Below, one piece after another: positions 25,802 through 38,625 of a stretch of DNA of 64,000 nucleotides; the stretch's first letter is position 1; each line of letters opens with the position of its first letter. Where the stretch lies: assembly GCA_037833965.1 (NCBI GenBank), contig AP031355.1:18253501-18317500 (forward strand). Direction: 5' to 3'. Source of the stretch: Marchantia polymorpha subsp. ruderalis (Eukaryota > Streptophyta > Marchantiopsida > Marchantiales > Marchantiaceae). Made by a program: the position numbers and the translations under genes. The notes under the pieces are model-generated. The model had not been told where the DNA came from, made no database searches, and saw nothing but the letters and a program-made list of their open reading frames with translations.

Positions 25802-28246
25802 TGTGTATGTGAGTAGCATGTCAGCGATGTAGAGTGTATGGCGATACATATTCGGACAACATTGTGATGATTGACGTAGCGACAACCATAGCCGGGACAG
25901 AGTATAACGATGAATGACAAAACAAAGAAGATCGATGGAGCAGAGATTATTTAATCTACTATCGTCGTTATGACAATGATTGAAAATATAGTGATTGAGA
26001 TCACATGTATAATTCCGTGACAATTATCGAGATCGATCGATCGCTCGACCTGTGCAGCAATACTCTAACAATTCTTGTCAATCGTCACAATGTTCCTATC
26101 AAGAGCACACACTTGACAACAATCACCGTAATACGATCTCTCACTCTGCTTCTCCCAGTCTAAAGTCAGATAATTGCAACAACTGTGAGAGCATGCCCAT
26201 TGGTACTATGAGTGTCGTGAATATCATCTCAAGAAGTAGCTCGAGGCGCTTCAGATTTTTTACAACACGTTAAAGCATTCTAAGCACTTGGAGGCCAGCA
26301 ACATTGAGTTTTACCTCGATGGTCAAAATGATCATTGTAAAGTTGGCTTTGAAGAGTCTAACAACTTCTCTTTTGACTCTAAACCGATTTCTCTTAGCAA
26401 TCATAATAATGCTGTTAATTTATTTGCATTTTTCAGTCAGCTAGAAGAAAAACAATCTTGGTTTTTTGACAGTGGAGATTTGTTGTATTTAACTGTCATA
26501 GTTTTTTGCTTTTTAATTTTGAGAAACAAACTAAACATCTTTCAATTATGACTACAAGTAATCATGTTCTTTTTGTCTATGAGAAAGGCTCTCTAAACTT
26601 AAGCAATAATAAAGTTTGTGATGTTTTTCATATTCCCCATGTTAAGCAAAATCTACTTTCCGTAGGTCGCATCACCGATTTGGTTCATATAGAGTTATTT
26701 AACTCTAAAAACTGCTATGTATTCGATAAAAAAAACTCACGTAGGTTTCTTCTTTAGGGTGAACGAGATCCACACAACAATCTCTACAGGCTTTCCAAGC
26801 CAAACTATTTGACTATGGCTCTTCTCACAATATCATCTTCTACTCGTCTAATCAGGTTTACTTATGTTAGGAATATTGAAAGCCCTCAACCGGATTTGCA
26901 GACGTGTTGTGCAAGCAGAGCTTTAGCACCGACGCATGGGACATGCAAATTTTCAAAAAATTCATGCAAATGCCAAGAAGTTGTCTGTATGCATCGTCAT
27001 ATTTGTCACATCAAGTCTCTTTGTACAACTTGTCTCATGACCAAATAAAGTAGGAACCGAGTGCCCAAACACTCTCACACACAGACTACGCGATCATTGC
27101 AGACGCTGCATTTTGACATCTCTAGACCTCTTTCTTGTGATTCACTAACCAAGGAACGCTATATATTGATGTTCAGTGATGATTTTACCAAGTACACATG
27201 GATCTACTTTTTGAGAATAAAGAACAAGGCTCAAGATCTTGGTGGAGAATAATTACAAGACAACTATTGTTGCTCTACAAACTAATCGGAGAAAATATCT
27301 GTCAAATGCATATCATGTCTTGTGTGTGCAATTCGATGTTAAACACGATCTCACATGTGCTTATTACCCACATCAAAATGGCAAATCTGAGTGTAAAATA
27401 GAAGGGTCCTTGAAATGACCCATTATTTGTTATTATATGCTCATTTGCCTAAGCCTCTAAGCAGCATATATATTGAATTGGCTTTCTACTAAAGCCGTCA
27501 AGATGTGCACTCCATTTCAAAGGTTAATTGGTCTTATTTCCAATCCTAAACATCAAAGAGTTTTTGAATGTGCAGCCTTGGTCTTATTAACAACTCTCCA
27601 TGACAAGCTTTCTACTAAAGCCTCTCGGTTATCTTCACTCAATCTTAAGCCTATCGCGTCTATTATCTTATCAATGAGAAGTTTTTACTAGCCGAAATTT
27701 TCTGTTTGATGATTTCACATTTGGACTCGCGGCTTGTCATGACCCAATTTTTTTCGCCGATTGGGATATTTTGTTGCATCCCAAAACGTCAGCTGTCCAA
27801 TCCATTCCTACGTCTACACCACCCGGGTCCGACAATTCGCAATATTTTGGACCTGCCTCTGCAAGCCAGCCCATTTACCTCCATCAAAATTTCCTCCATC
27901 TTTTCCTCCATCCATTCTGACACCTTCGCATATGTAGTAAAATGGTTGATTGTTAGGACCATTTCAGCCATAGTTGACTCTTTTGGCTGCATCATCTCAC
28001 TTTCAGGTTCAACACCATCGATCGCAAATTTTTTGTGACACACTGCTTCCATCCACCGGTAGCAGCCCTCCACAAGTAATTGCTATAACATGTGAAGAAA
28101 TCTTCATAGCATTAGACCATAGTGACTACTCAAGACCATCTGAAATTGCTTTGACCTTGATTCTAAGATTTGACATTCTTTGAAGGTATTTCTATGAGTT
28201 AGATTTTGATCTAAACGATTGCCTTTGGCACTCTAGAGTAAGGGAG

Positions 28247-28496
28247 TGTATTAGACTTATGTACTCTTAGAGTGCATACAGTATATCTCTGTTAGTTTAG
28301 TATGTACTCTTATGTTAGCTATCACTTTATCCTGAAGGTGAGGATAATCATAAGTGTAGCAGTTGTGGTGATCAGGGATAAAGCAACACTAGAAGACATG
28401 ATATCCTGTACAATATGTATTCTTTCACTTCACTAATATTTCAATGGGCCTGATTACACTGGAAATACACTGATTAAGATCAGGGTATTTCCAACA
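28247..28496 (+). repeat. 3' LTR of first copia fossil
   Basis: This 250-bp repeat begins TGTATTAGACTTATG directly after a purine-rich stretch (AGTAAGGGAG) and ends in CCAACA. Near its end lies a hairpin (arms 28461-28474 and 28479-28492, one mismatch) that has no counterpart of this form in the 5' LTR. Confidence 0.85.
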
Positions 28497-28501
28497 TTGT
28501 C

Positions 28502-31314
28502 TTACACTTTTATCAAGATGGCCTACAATTGGTATTTGCATGATGATCCGCGTAGAGAGAGAATCTACCTCGACGTAGAAGAAGTCGGGAGCCCTCCCTG
28601 CTTTAAGGTGCATGCATGATGTAAACAAAACCAGGAGATTTGTGAGGGAATCGTCCGTGGATGATTACCAACGTGCAAACGAAATCGAGACCAAGTTCTG
28701 CATGCAAAACAAACAGGACATGCAGAAGCAACGGGAGCATGCAGCAGAGCAGAAAGATGGAACTGAAGAGTGACAACACAGTGGCAGTGAGAAGGGAGCA
28801 AGAATCCTTTAGACGATAGCAGGGAAGTGAAAGTTCAAGAAAAAGGGTGAAACATAGGCGATCCCGTTCGTCATTCCGTCTGCAAGGGCATAAGTTAAAG
28901 GACAAAGACACGGAAACTGAACCCAACTACTCGCAAAACGTACATTGAGCTTTTGCTCAGGACGTGCTACGACCGGACACCCAGTAAAGGGGGACCCTAC
29001 AGGATGCTTTCCAGGTTTGACTACTGGCGAGAAGTTCGAGTAGGGCGACTCAGCCTCTGACAAAGCCTAACTGCAGTACAGTACTGGTTCAAATTATAGT
29101 AGTAAAGAAGTAGCGAGATATCGTTGCAGATAATGTGAAGGACATTGACTTTGTCCAGATCCTTGTCGCTCTACCTAGATAAAGTCATTCAAACTTTGAC
29201 CGAGTTATTCGTGAAAGCCATTGTACTGAGATAGAAGAAATTTGTGAAGTGATCTCACATGCCTAGATCTGCTACCAAGACTTATGGATACGCACGCAGG
29301 TTTCCGAAACTGTTTAGTCTGTAACTGGACGGTTTTCCATGTTCAGTCACGTGGAAGTGAAAGACGAAGGTTTTGTTGTCTTCATCAAGAGCACTTCCTA
29401 ACAAATGCTTCACTTATGCCCAATATAGATATAATCACTTTAAGCCCATCTAAAGAATCTACTTTTTCTTTCACCCACCGACAACGTACCGGGAAACACC
29501 CTCCAATTCAATATTTTGACTATATTTCCAGGAGTAGTCAGCCATGAAAACCCTCGCAACTTCGTGACTCTCGGAAAAAGCACATCCTTACTACGGAGAT
29601 ACTTTGGGATTCTACTGAAGTCTTGATGTATCTAAAATTCATGTTATGAAATTTTAAGTAGGGGAATTCACTGATAAGTTTACCTTCAAGGGAACTATAT
29701 ACGAACGTAAAACTGTGGTCACGTTCTCAGTCTTCCGACAAAAACTCCTATTGAGCAAAAGCGTGTTACACGTTGTCACATGTCTCGTGACCATCACTCA
29801 ATGACTCTTGTAAGACTTGAAAAGATGCATGCATCGCATAGCATGAATTGTATTTTATATTTATCTAGACAAATTCATGAATTAGAAAGTAGTTTGCCTA
29901 GATTCTGTATTACAAACTTCAGGCTCCTTGTAGAACTATTCTCAATAAGATCACACTGCCCTTCTGGCAGTGTGATCGGGTAGTTGTAAACACTTGCTTC
30001 AAACTACTGTGCTTATCATGAGCTGCTAGTTAAAGCCAGATGGAACAGATCAACATGATAGAAGTCAGAATACAGCTCACATCTGGTTTGAAGTAATCAC
30101 AATAATTTACCAGGTCGCTATGCTACCAATTCGCAGCTCTATCAACACCTAAGTAAACATAATTACTTCTGCATGGTCATGTGGAGATGTGAAACGCGGT
30201 AAGATCGTTAAGAAGAATTCTTCGTGAATGTCCAAAATAACCAGTAGAAAATCCATACTCAGTTTACTGGCACCGATGTGTGACTGCGTTCAAGTATACT
30301 CGGCAGTCTGACTTTGATTCAACCTTATAACCAAGGCTATCGGGGCCAAACATGCAGGTAATCGTTCAGTCTTCCTCACAGTTGGGAAAATTTCATCTCA
30401 CGGTCTATACAGACGTAGTGAGTGTTGATATGCACATATTGGACCCCATAACAGTTCATAATTCCTCAAGTCCATATTCATGGGAATAGTATATTCATTC
30501 CTACGGGTCCATTCATTGCCTTGGAAAAAAACCTCACAAGCAGGAACAATCCTCCATCACTAAAGAGGATAATTCATATAGTCGAGATTCTTTGCTTGGT
30601 ACCCGGTTTCAATCCCGTATATGACAAGCCTCTGGTCGGTCGATAGACTACCATTAGTCTTACAAGTAGATGATCCAACTTGGGACGATTCCGAAACAAA
30701 AACAAATTTCTACTTATAATGATTCAGTATACCACTCTAGTATCAATTCCGCACCAAGTAGAAGTTGGCCCCAAAAAATAAACAGATCCCCATAACAGCA
30801 GATATGAGTTATTCTGGGCACAAATAGTGCACATGATTCAGATGAAGTAATCATCACTCGAAAACAAATGCTTTACAAACTCACAATCTTACTGTAAGAG
30901 CCGAGTAGTGCAACCACGATGTTGCCAAGGTTCAACTACAGTGCAAGCATTTTATAATCGGGGCTCCAGATTCACAAAACCTCACACCCACTAACAGTTA
31001 TTTCTCATTCTACGAGGAGACACGAAAAGCTGTGGCAATCGAACTGATGGCAATGCAGTCCACTAAAATTGCATAAATTGGGATGTTTCACCAACGGATT
31101 GTGCGAGTTTCTGCAGATAAACATATGATATATTGGGGGACAGTTCAACTATGCTTCAAACTGTGATATTTACAAAAACCAAAAACCTGGTCATTCTCAG
31201 ACTGATTCGTTCAGTTTGGCCAAGAAAGTAGACAACCTTTTGCCAGCCTTCAGAATTTTGAGTATGGCATAATGGGATCACCTAAAAAGAATGGGATTTT
31301 GCAGGCACGTAACC
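28502..31314. other. Intergenic stretch, no gene supported
   Basis: This stretch probably includes the 3' untranslated region of the PP2C gene at its right end. Open frames reach at most about 107 codons (28926-28603, minus) and show nothing recognisable. No terminal repeats were found. Confidence 0.4.
29949..29977. repeat. Perfect 12-bp hairpin
   Basis: Arms GATCACACTGCC at 29949-29960 and its exact reverse complement at 29966-29977 enclose a 5-base loop. Confidence 0.88.
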
Positions 31315-33259
31315 TTATTGAAATCGAACAACAATGCATGATATATCATCCTTGCTTTTCCGCACAAGGGCTTCATCCGTCAGCATCTTCGCTGCAATCT
31401 GGGGATCTCGAACTCTCCGAACATGGTCAGTCGCTTCTTGGTTCTTCATTACCTGGGCACAGTAGAACATTTGAATTTTAGAAACTTCCCTGACGATTTT
31501 CTAAACTTCCGCCACAAAACACAAGAGAATGGCACAAAACTGATAGACAGGCTTAGAGATCAAACCTTCCATAGACCATCACTGGCAAGAATGAGAAACT
31601 CTGTGTATTGATCAATTTTGATCTCGGCTATATCAGGTTGTGCGCTGAGATGAACTTTTAAACTTTTGTCACCAAATGCACGTGCTACCGCAAGTTGGCC
31701 ATCGACCCGTGGCACGTCGCCTATCAAAATAGCCACATAATGTCAAATCATATGCAGTCTACGGAGTTCGCCGACAACCCCAATTTCTGCCAATTTTTCC
31801 ACAAACACAATATCCCTCAATTTAGGCATGAAAAGAACCAAGAGGATGACAAATCTTCTCGCTACATTCCAAATTAGATCAACTTGTAGATGATAGTACG
31901 AAATTGCGAGCCTCAACCTTGCTAAAGAGCCATCTGACATGTGGAGAAATCACTCTTATGTAGATGTCGAAAACTGCGTAGATCTTATCGAGACAACACA
32001 ATCTTTCTTCAATGTAACGAATCCAAAGCAACCATATCCTCAATAAATCGGAGCTTGTCCCGATTGAAGAAGTGGTCGGCTAAAACACGGACATCGTACA
32101 CATCAAGACGTTTCTATCGACGACGTGTTAGAACTGGGGCCTGCTGCCACAACTTCTATGTAGCCAGTTCAGGACTTCCCGTGTAGAGGGAATGGGCACA
32201 TACCGGGCATGTTCGATACAAAGCCACCTTTGCCTTCAATGCTTCCCCTCTCCGCGCTCGGCTCGTGATCCACAGAGAGTTGGATGGCAGTTCCCTGTCG
32301 ACAGAGGACGGCCCTTGAGTCTCCGACATTCGCTACGAGCAAGCGTCTCCCATCGACTAAGATTGCTGTGACAGCTGTTGATCCACCAACTCCCAAGGTG
32401 GGAGCTTTATCCAATATAGTAGTATCTGTATTCAGATAGGCTTTCTTCATGGCCTCCGCAGGATTTTGCCAAAATCCGCTCTGCAGACGGGATCATCAAG
32501 TGCAGAATATCAGAACGATTCCGATTGATAACACAGGCTATCGACGTTAGTATGCACATATAACTAGCATGACTTTGACTATCCTCTTGCGGCAAGAGAC
32601 GTCCCCTGGACTCAACATCAGAGGTGAACGCCCGTTTTCCAGATAGAAAGGACTCCTTGTGCGCAGATCATCCAATCCGGTGAGGACTTGAAGTATGGCG
32701 TTGACCACTCACGGCCCCAGCTGACTACCTAATTGAAAGAAACGACGGCAGTGGACCTCCACAAGAGAACCTGAGAAACCCAGTACACTTCATCACTGCC
32801 TCCTCTTGACAGGTTAAGATCTCTAGTGAAGTTTCCACATTACAGATGGCCATGTTCCCTTGCCCAGTTACGCTCTGCTCTGGCCCGTATCCTAGTTCGG
32901 CTCCCATCCTTCCATGGTATCGCACAGAAAACTGAAAGACGATACGATCTGTGCTTGGAACCTTTGGAGATAGTCCACTTCTATACCTCATTAAGAATGT
33001 TGTCGAAAAGATACCGCTGCAAGTAGGCTGGTACACTATCACCCAAGTGACCATCGTAAATGGCAAACAGCCCCAGCTCATGTTCCTTGACGCGCTTGAA
33101 CTCAGCTACATGTTTATCTTCCATAGGATGTCTAGATTTTCCTTTGACTAGTGAGAATCCGTGTACAATTTGGTTGTGAGTGCCTTGACCCTGCCCTTTC
33201 CCGGTGTCTGCCGTGTGTACGGGATTCATTTTCGCCGCGGGCTGCATGCCTGATGCCAT
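31315..33259 (-). CDS. Protein phosphatase 2C, clade F (PIA1/WIN2-like)
   Basis: A complete minus-strand gene of four exons: 33259-32987, 32480-32204, 31720-31566 and 31452-31315. All introns are GT-AG, every junction keeps frame, and the product has 280 residues, the usual size for this plant group. It is a Mg/Mn-dependent serine/threonine phosphatase, probably cytosolic or nuclear. Visible motifs in order are [16 protein letters not shown] (33-48), [13 protein letters not shown] (68-80), [10 protein letters not shown] (123-132), [11 protein letters not shown] (140-150), VDHEPS (161-166), [20 protein letters not shown] (176-195), [10 protein letters not shown] (196-205), [10 protein letters not shown] (228-237) and [12 protein letters not shown] (268-279). 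The metal-binding Asp residues (D48, D69, D231, D271) are present. The start ATG sits exactly at a splice acceptor (AG|ATGG), so the 5' leader is probably spliced; an upstream coding exon cannot be excluded. Related Arabidopsis proteins work in stress and defence signalling; the role here is inferred only. Confidence 0.95.
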
Positions 33260-33823
33260 CTGCAAATCGAACACGAGTCATTCAGTTATGCAAGAAACCA
33301 AGTCCAGAGAGGGCAAACCTCAAAGTCAAGCTCAAGCGGGCACGCACAGAGGACATTGCAAGGATGATCACAGTTCCAGCTCAAGCGATCGAAAACTACC
33401 GGCAATTTTTCGCGTTTTTCAGAAGATCTCCCTCCATTCTCCCCCTAGAGATGCAAAGATAAGCGCCATTTCAATATTCGAGTTTTCGTCGTGAAAATCA
33501 GTATGCCTCAGATGCCAGCAGCCAATCATGCGCAAACGAACACTTCATCCAGTAATTCATGTGCAGTTCAGTTGGTGTTTCCTATGGTGTAAACAAGCTA
33601 CATGCCTTGCGGAGACAGTTGAGGCGGAGAAAGCACATCTCAGCTCGCTTCTGACGGACTGAACACAGCCTTCGATACCATTTCACCGTGAAGCAGCTCC
33701 CCCAGGTTCTCTCACACTCTTCGTCCTCCTAGAATGCTTCCCTTCTTTCTGTCCCGGCTCAATCTCCTCCTCCTCTCCTTCCTTCTCTACCTCTCTCCCT
33801 CCCTCCCTTGCTCTCGCTCTCTA

Positions 33824-33831
<8 letters not shown>

Positions 33832-33873
<42 letters not shown>
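33832..33873. repeat. CT/GA microsatellite
   Basis: A nearly pure CT dinucleotide run of about 42 bp. It reads GA on the strand of the PP2C transcript, where it probably lies in the 5' leader. Confidence 0.9.
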
Positions 33874-35099
33874 GAGTGGCGCTGCGATGGAGAACAAAGG
33901 GAGGGACGAAGGACAAAGGGGGAGATGAAGAAGAAGTGAGACACAAACGAGGCTGCTGGCTTTGCTCACTTGCTTGCAGAATGAGGTCTTTGTTTGACAG
34001 CACCAGTCAAAAGCAACAACACGCAGCTAAAAGAAAAGATGACCGAGTGGTAGTGGCAGCAGCAGCAGCCTCCTCTCGGGGAACCTCGAAGATATTACAA
34101 GCTGGCAGCGCTGCTGCAATTAGGAGATATGGCGGTGCAAGAGGACCTAAACCAAAGACTAACATGACAGGGTCAAGACTATCTATGTCACCAAGCGTCC
34201 CCTCTTCTTTTGCCCAGCACGCATAATGTCAAACCGTAGCTACACCACCACTCCTGCCCTCACTCGTCGAGCTTGCACTGCCGGCGCGTGCACTGGAAGT
34301 AGGCACAGGAGAGGACCAGGCGCCAGGCCCTGCCCCAGCCCAAGGCCAGGCAAGTGATCGGACAGACAGGGAAAGCTGAGGATTGGGCGACCGCTTGTCT
34401 TACTGTGCACTGTACCGACGAGCACAAGCAAACAGCACAGCAGCAGCAGTAGTTGCTCTTGCTTTATTACCACTACTACTACCACCCCCTGCTCCAACTA
34501 ACTAGTACCACTTCTACTACTACGACTCCTTCCACTTCCTTGGGCTTTCCTTCCCCTCACACCATCCTCTACTCCTCTACCAGACTGCCACACCACTCGA
34601 CACGATCGATCTCGTTCGTTGCTACTCGATCCACGCACGCATTCTCAAGACCGACCGCGCACAGTTCACAGTCGGCAGCAGGCAGGCAGGCACGAAGACG
34701 AAGACTCTGCTGCTGCTGCTCCAGCTGCAGCAGCATCATCATTATTAACTGCAAGAGCTTCACTCGATCCACTTACTGTACTCTTGCTCAGGTCTCCCGC
34801 ACCTCGCTCTCCTCTGCTCTCCTCTCCTCTCGGCGACTCTTCCAACTGCTATCTGTTTCTGTCCCCCCTGTCGCTGGTCCCTGTCTGTGTTCCAGGCACT
34901 GCTGTTCTGCCTCCCCTCCCCTGGCTTAGCTCTCTAGCCCGGCCCGGCCTGACCTGAAGACGCGGTAACTAAAGCTGATCCATGGCAGCAACTGAAGCAA
35001 GGTGGGGTTGGGCGAGGCGAGCCACGCCAAGCCAAAGCCAAAGCCAAAGCCAAAGCACCACTCCTCCTCCACTGCTCTGCTCTGCTCTGCTCTGATGAA

Positions 35100-35120
35100 C
35101 TGCACTGCACTGCACTGCAC
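35100..35120. repeat. CTGCA pentamer run
   Basis: Four tandem CTGCA units followed by CACTC-type repeats, about 1.85 kb upstream of the PP2C start codon. The same pentamer run occurs upstream of the B55 gene. Confidence 0.75.
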
Positions 35121-35172
35121 CCCACTCCACTCCACTCCGTCCGTCTTACAGCTCTACGTCGTCGGCTTGCCC

Positions 35173-35194
35173 TCTCGCTCGCTCGCTCGCTCGC
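35173..35194. repeat. GCTC tetranucleotide repeat
   Basis: A pure CTCG/GCTC tandem run of about five units. Similar runs lie at 55493-55513 and 55561-55578. Confidence 0.9.
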
Positions 35195-36660
35195 CTCATC
35201 TGTCGGTCGGTCGGCAGGTTTACGTCATCTTCGGGCACCCACGTTGGTGCGTGCTTGGTCAACACGCTGCTCTCGTCTCTTCGTCATCATCAAGCCCCGC
35301 TCCCTCCATTCCTCCATCATCCGCTTTCCTCCGCCTTCCCGCTTTGCCTATCTTCTTCCTCCTCTCGATCGAAAACGCTCGTCGTCCATCTCTGCACTGC
35401 TCGCCTTCGACTACTGCTGCTCACCCGGCCCCCAATCCACAGCTCATCCCAATCTCGTCACTCCCTCATTGCCATCGCCCGATCCACCTCGACGAAATCA
35501 ACAGCTCACGCCCTCCCCTTCCCCATCGCCTCTTCTCCTAATTAACTATCCTCCCGAAACCCTCGGTGCGCTTGCTAATTATAATCCCCCATCCCCCCAA
35601 CAATCAGCACCCGGTGCCCGGCCAGCCGGAACCCGATATTGCCACCCGCGATGTTGCCTCCCACCCCGCGCCACGACTCCGGCTGCTGCTGCCGCGAAGG
35701 CTTCAACACGAAGCCGAGAAACGTTAAGCAGCCATGACCTCGCTGCATCTTCTGCTTCGTCGACGTCGTCCTGATCCAGGGGCTCGAACGCAGCGAGAAG
35801 AGACGAGCGGGGACTCCCCCCGGGCCTGGGCTAGAGGAGCGGCACCGAGGCAAGAACAGTCCGAGGCTGCGAAGGTCTCCCCCCTCCTCCCCCTTTTTTT
35901 GGCGGACTATCTGGCGGCGCGATCTCTCGGGCCTCGGGGGTCTTAAAGTCTCCCCGTGGTCTTGATAACCCCCGCCCGTACAGCCCAGGCAGGCCCTACA
36001 GGAGGAGGGGGGCCGGGGGAGGGGGCAAGGGAATGGTCTTCGGAATAATTCCTTTGACCCGGAGATAGACCTCTTTAAAAGCAAGTTCGAACCTGGACTT
36101 TTAGCGAACTTCCTGGCGGCGCTGCTGCGAGGGAAGTCCTACTGCCCGCTGCCCCTTCTCCTCACCGCCCGATCCTCCGCGCAAATTGCCGCATTCGCTT
36201 TGGACGGCTCCGATCTCCTCGGAGCCTCCTGCTCCGGGACATCCACGCAGCGGTACTGGCCTCCCGCAGGAGGAGCAGTCCCGCAGCAGGACTGCAGGTC
36301 GCGATCCATAAATTACCCCTTTTTCTTCCCCGCAGGTGATCTGTGCTGCTCTACAAGCTTGCACCCTCCCGTATAAGAGCAGATGCTCTTCAAGCTCTTC
36401 AGCCGTCCTCACCGCTGGTTTGTCTCGCTGGTTGAGTACCTGTTCGTGCTGTAAGCTTAATTGACTTTTAAGTCCCGCTGCTTTGACGTGTCGTACACAC
36501 TCTTGGCTTTATCTGTATGCTTTCCGAGCAAGCATATTCAGACCTCGGGCTTATATATTCAGACCTGAGACTTGCCCAAACTTGGTGCAGGAGATGGGAA
36601 AGGAAAAATAATATATTATTTGCTTGGAGAAGAGAAAAAGCGCGTCGCACGGGATACTAT

Positions 36661-38625
36661 TATTCAGGAGGTCCACGGTAAACACCATGAATCAGACGAA
36701 GAGGTATGTAGCAACGTACCCGTTACAACTTAAGCATTAGAGTAATCAAGGAACAATATTTCCTCCTCTATTAATATATAGTTTGAAGATGATTTTTAAT
36801 AAATTGAGTTTTTAAAAAAGAAAATCTTATTAAGATAAAATTCGCATGGTTATATAATTATGCGCTTCACGTTCTTGTAAAGCCCCAATTTCTTTATGCC
36901 TCATCAATTCAAATTAGAATCTATCTCAATATTTGACAAATTTATTGGATCTCAAACTTTGAGAGTTATCTATACTTTGCAATTCGTCTCAGAGTAAAAG
37001 TCTTTTAAAAAACCTTGTAACTCAGATGGAATCAACATCATCTGAGTTGATTTCATCGGATGTTTGAATCGTAAAGTCTTCAAATATTTGAAATTTAAAT
37101 TCAAATTGTTGCTCATGCTTCAAAAGAGCAATTGATCACACAAGCCGATTGCAAAATAATTGTGATGCAAATAAAAAAATTCTTCTTGAAAATAGTAAAT
37201 GCAATTACGTAACTCAAGCATGTAAAACATTTTATGAAAATAATGTGACAATTAATTGTAAATATAAGTAAAAAAATTTATATTCAAATAATAAGATCAT
37301 TCAAATTGAATTTATATTTGCAATAAAAAATAAAATTGAATGATCAGCAAGTTGTTAATATCATCACAAAAATTTGACGCATCAATTAATATAAAATTTG
37401 ATTTTTTAATTTAAAATTTTGATTATTATTATTTTAAAAACAACCTAAAATAATTTCAAGTTTTCAAAAATATCCTAATGATATATTTATTTAAATTCAA
37501 TTAAAATCTCAAATTTATTATTCAAAAAATATTTTTAAATTATGATTCATAATTATTAAAAATAATTAATTTTTTCATAATTTATATCTATTTAAGAATA
37601 AAAAATTAAAATAAAAATCTACATAAAAATATTTAAATATATATTTTTTATAATAAAATTTATTTATTATTTTTTTAAAATATTCTTTTAATTTCAATTT
37701 TGTCTTTTGAAAAATATCACAATTAAAAAAATAAAAATCCAAAAGTGAAAGTTATATTCATATGCACAACATTTTGTTTGAACATTGTGTGATGTAAGCT
37801 TCAATTTCAAAATTAACTATGCTAAAAAAATCATTGTTATTGGTAAGGATAATTACTAATGATACACTGACATGAAAAAAATGATAAAATTGGATAAAAT
37901 TGATGTGGATTACAAATAGACTTTTCATATAGGTTCATATCGCAACAATTTTATTATTGATAAACTATGTGCATATAGTTCACAACTAATATTGTCTAGC
38001 TTGACAAGTGACGGCTAAATTAGCTTAAGAAACAAATTTCTTAGAATTCAGATGGAAATTTCACATCTATATACACATATAGATGGATTTATTCAACCAT
38101 GTATTACTTCATTATAGGTTCTTTTATTTTGCATGTTGATTTAATTTTCTCAGACTTTGCATTTAGATATTGTGGAATTTCACACACTGCTGGAACTTGT
38201 TTCTTGTGTAGGTGATAGAGCCGTAGTCCCAGATAGATGTGAATTGAGCACAAAACTGTTCTTCTTCTTTGTTCAAAGATTTCATCATCATCATCAGGAA
38301 GTCGTTCGTTTCTTTTCTGTCCTTTATACATAGATACAGTGTAACACAACAAAATACCTTGGTTATACATTTCAGTAAAATAGGGACTTTCAACTTACTA
38401 GATACGTTTTTTCATGGACAGAATATCCGTTGCAGTAAGTAGAACAATCACTTATGTGTAAAATAAAAAAGATACGTGGGAACACAAAACTTACAATTTG
38501 TTTAGTACATAAATCCCTGATTAGCATAAAACATAATAATGTTTTTGGTGTTCAAAAATCCTTCTGATATTCTTCATGAAACCACAATACAAGCTTTATA
38601 TCATGGGGTGAATCACCCTTAAATA
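36661..38625. other. AT-rich intergenic block
   Basis: Composition falls sharply to A/T-dominated DNA. Frames are short. The longest, on the minus strand at 38370-38104, is Lys/Tyr-rich and not recognised. No repeats with defined ends were found. Confidence 0.5.

Larger units (their letters stand above)
22558..28496 (+). mobile_element. Ty1/copia LTR retrotransposon fossil, broken
   Basis: A whole-length but broken element with both LTRs and a 5-bp duplication TTGTC at 22553-22557 and 28497-28501. LTRs start TG and end CA. Recognisable parts in order are a gag-like N-terminus from 22895 (with DNYTSWASQM), a stretch near the protease/pre-integrase region at 26440-26757 (IPHVKQNLLSVGRI), the integrase zinc region near 26990-27050, and the integrase core near 27100-27240. 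The order fits copia. About 24.0-26.0 kb shows no coding similarity I recognise. The two LTRs differ at about a third of positions by eye, so the insertion is old. Many breaks are present. Confidence 0.85.
33260..36660 (-). promoter_or_regulatory. Spliced leader and promoter zone of the PP2C gene
   Basis: A splice acceptor (TTTGCAG) lies directly upstream of the PP2C start codon, so this zone should hold a leader intron, at least one untranslated exon and the promoter. It is GC-rich and full of microsatellites, including CT at 33832-33873, CAG/CTG stretches near 34045-34065 and 34700-34740, CTGCA at 35100-35120 and GCTC at 35173-35194. Numerous overlapping frames on both strands up to 179 codons have low-complexity Ser/Pro/Arg translations with no domain. 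A short tandem repeat of about 20 bp (ATTCAGACCT...) lies at 36533-36573. The transcription start cannot be placed. Confidence 0.5.

Noticed and set aside
30601-30640. Sequence resembling a tRNA T-arm (GGTTTCAATCCC)
   Set aside because: No foldable cloverleaf could be made from the flanking 80 bases by eye.
33734-36412. Many overlapping frames on both strands, up to 179 codons
   Set aside because: Microsatellite-derived Ser/Pro/Gln strings in the GC-rich zone upstream of the PP2C gene; no motif continuity.
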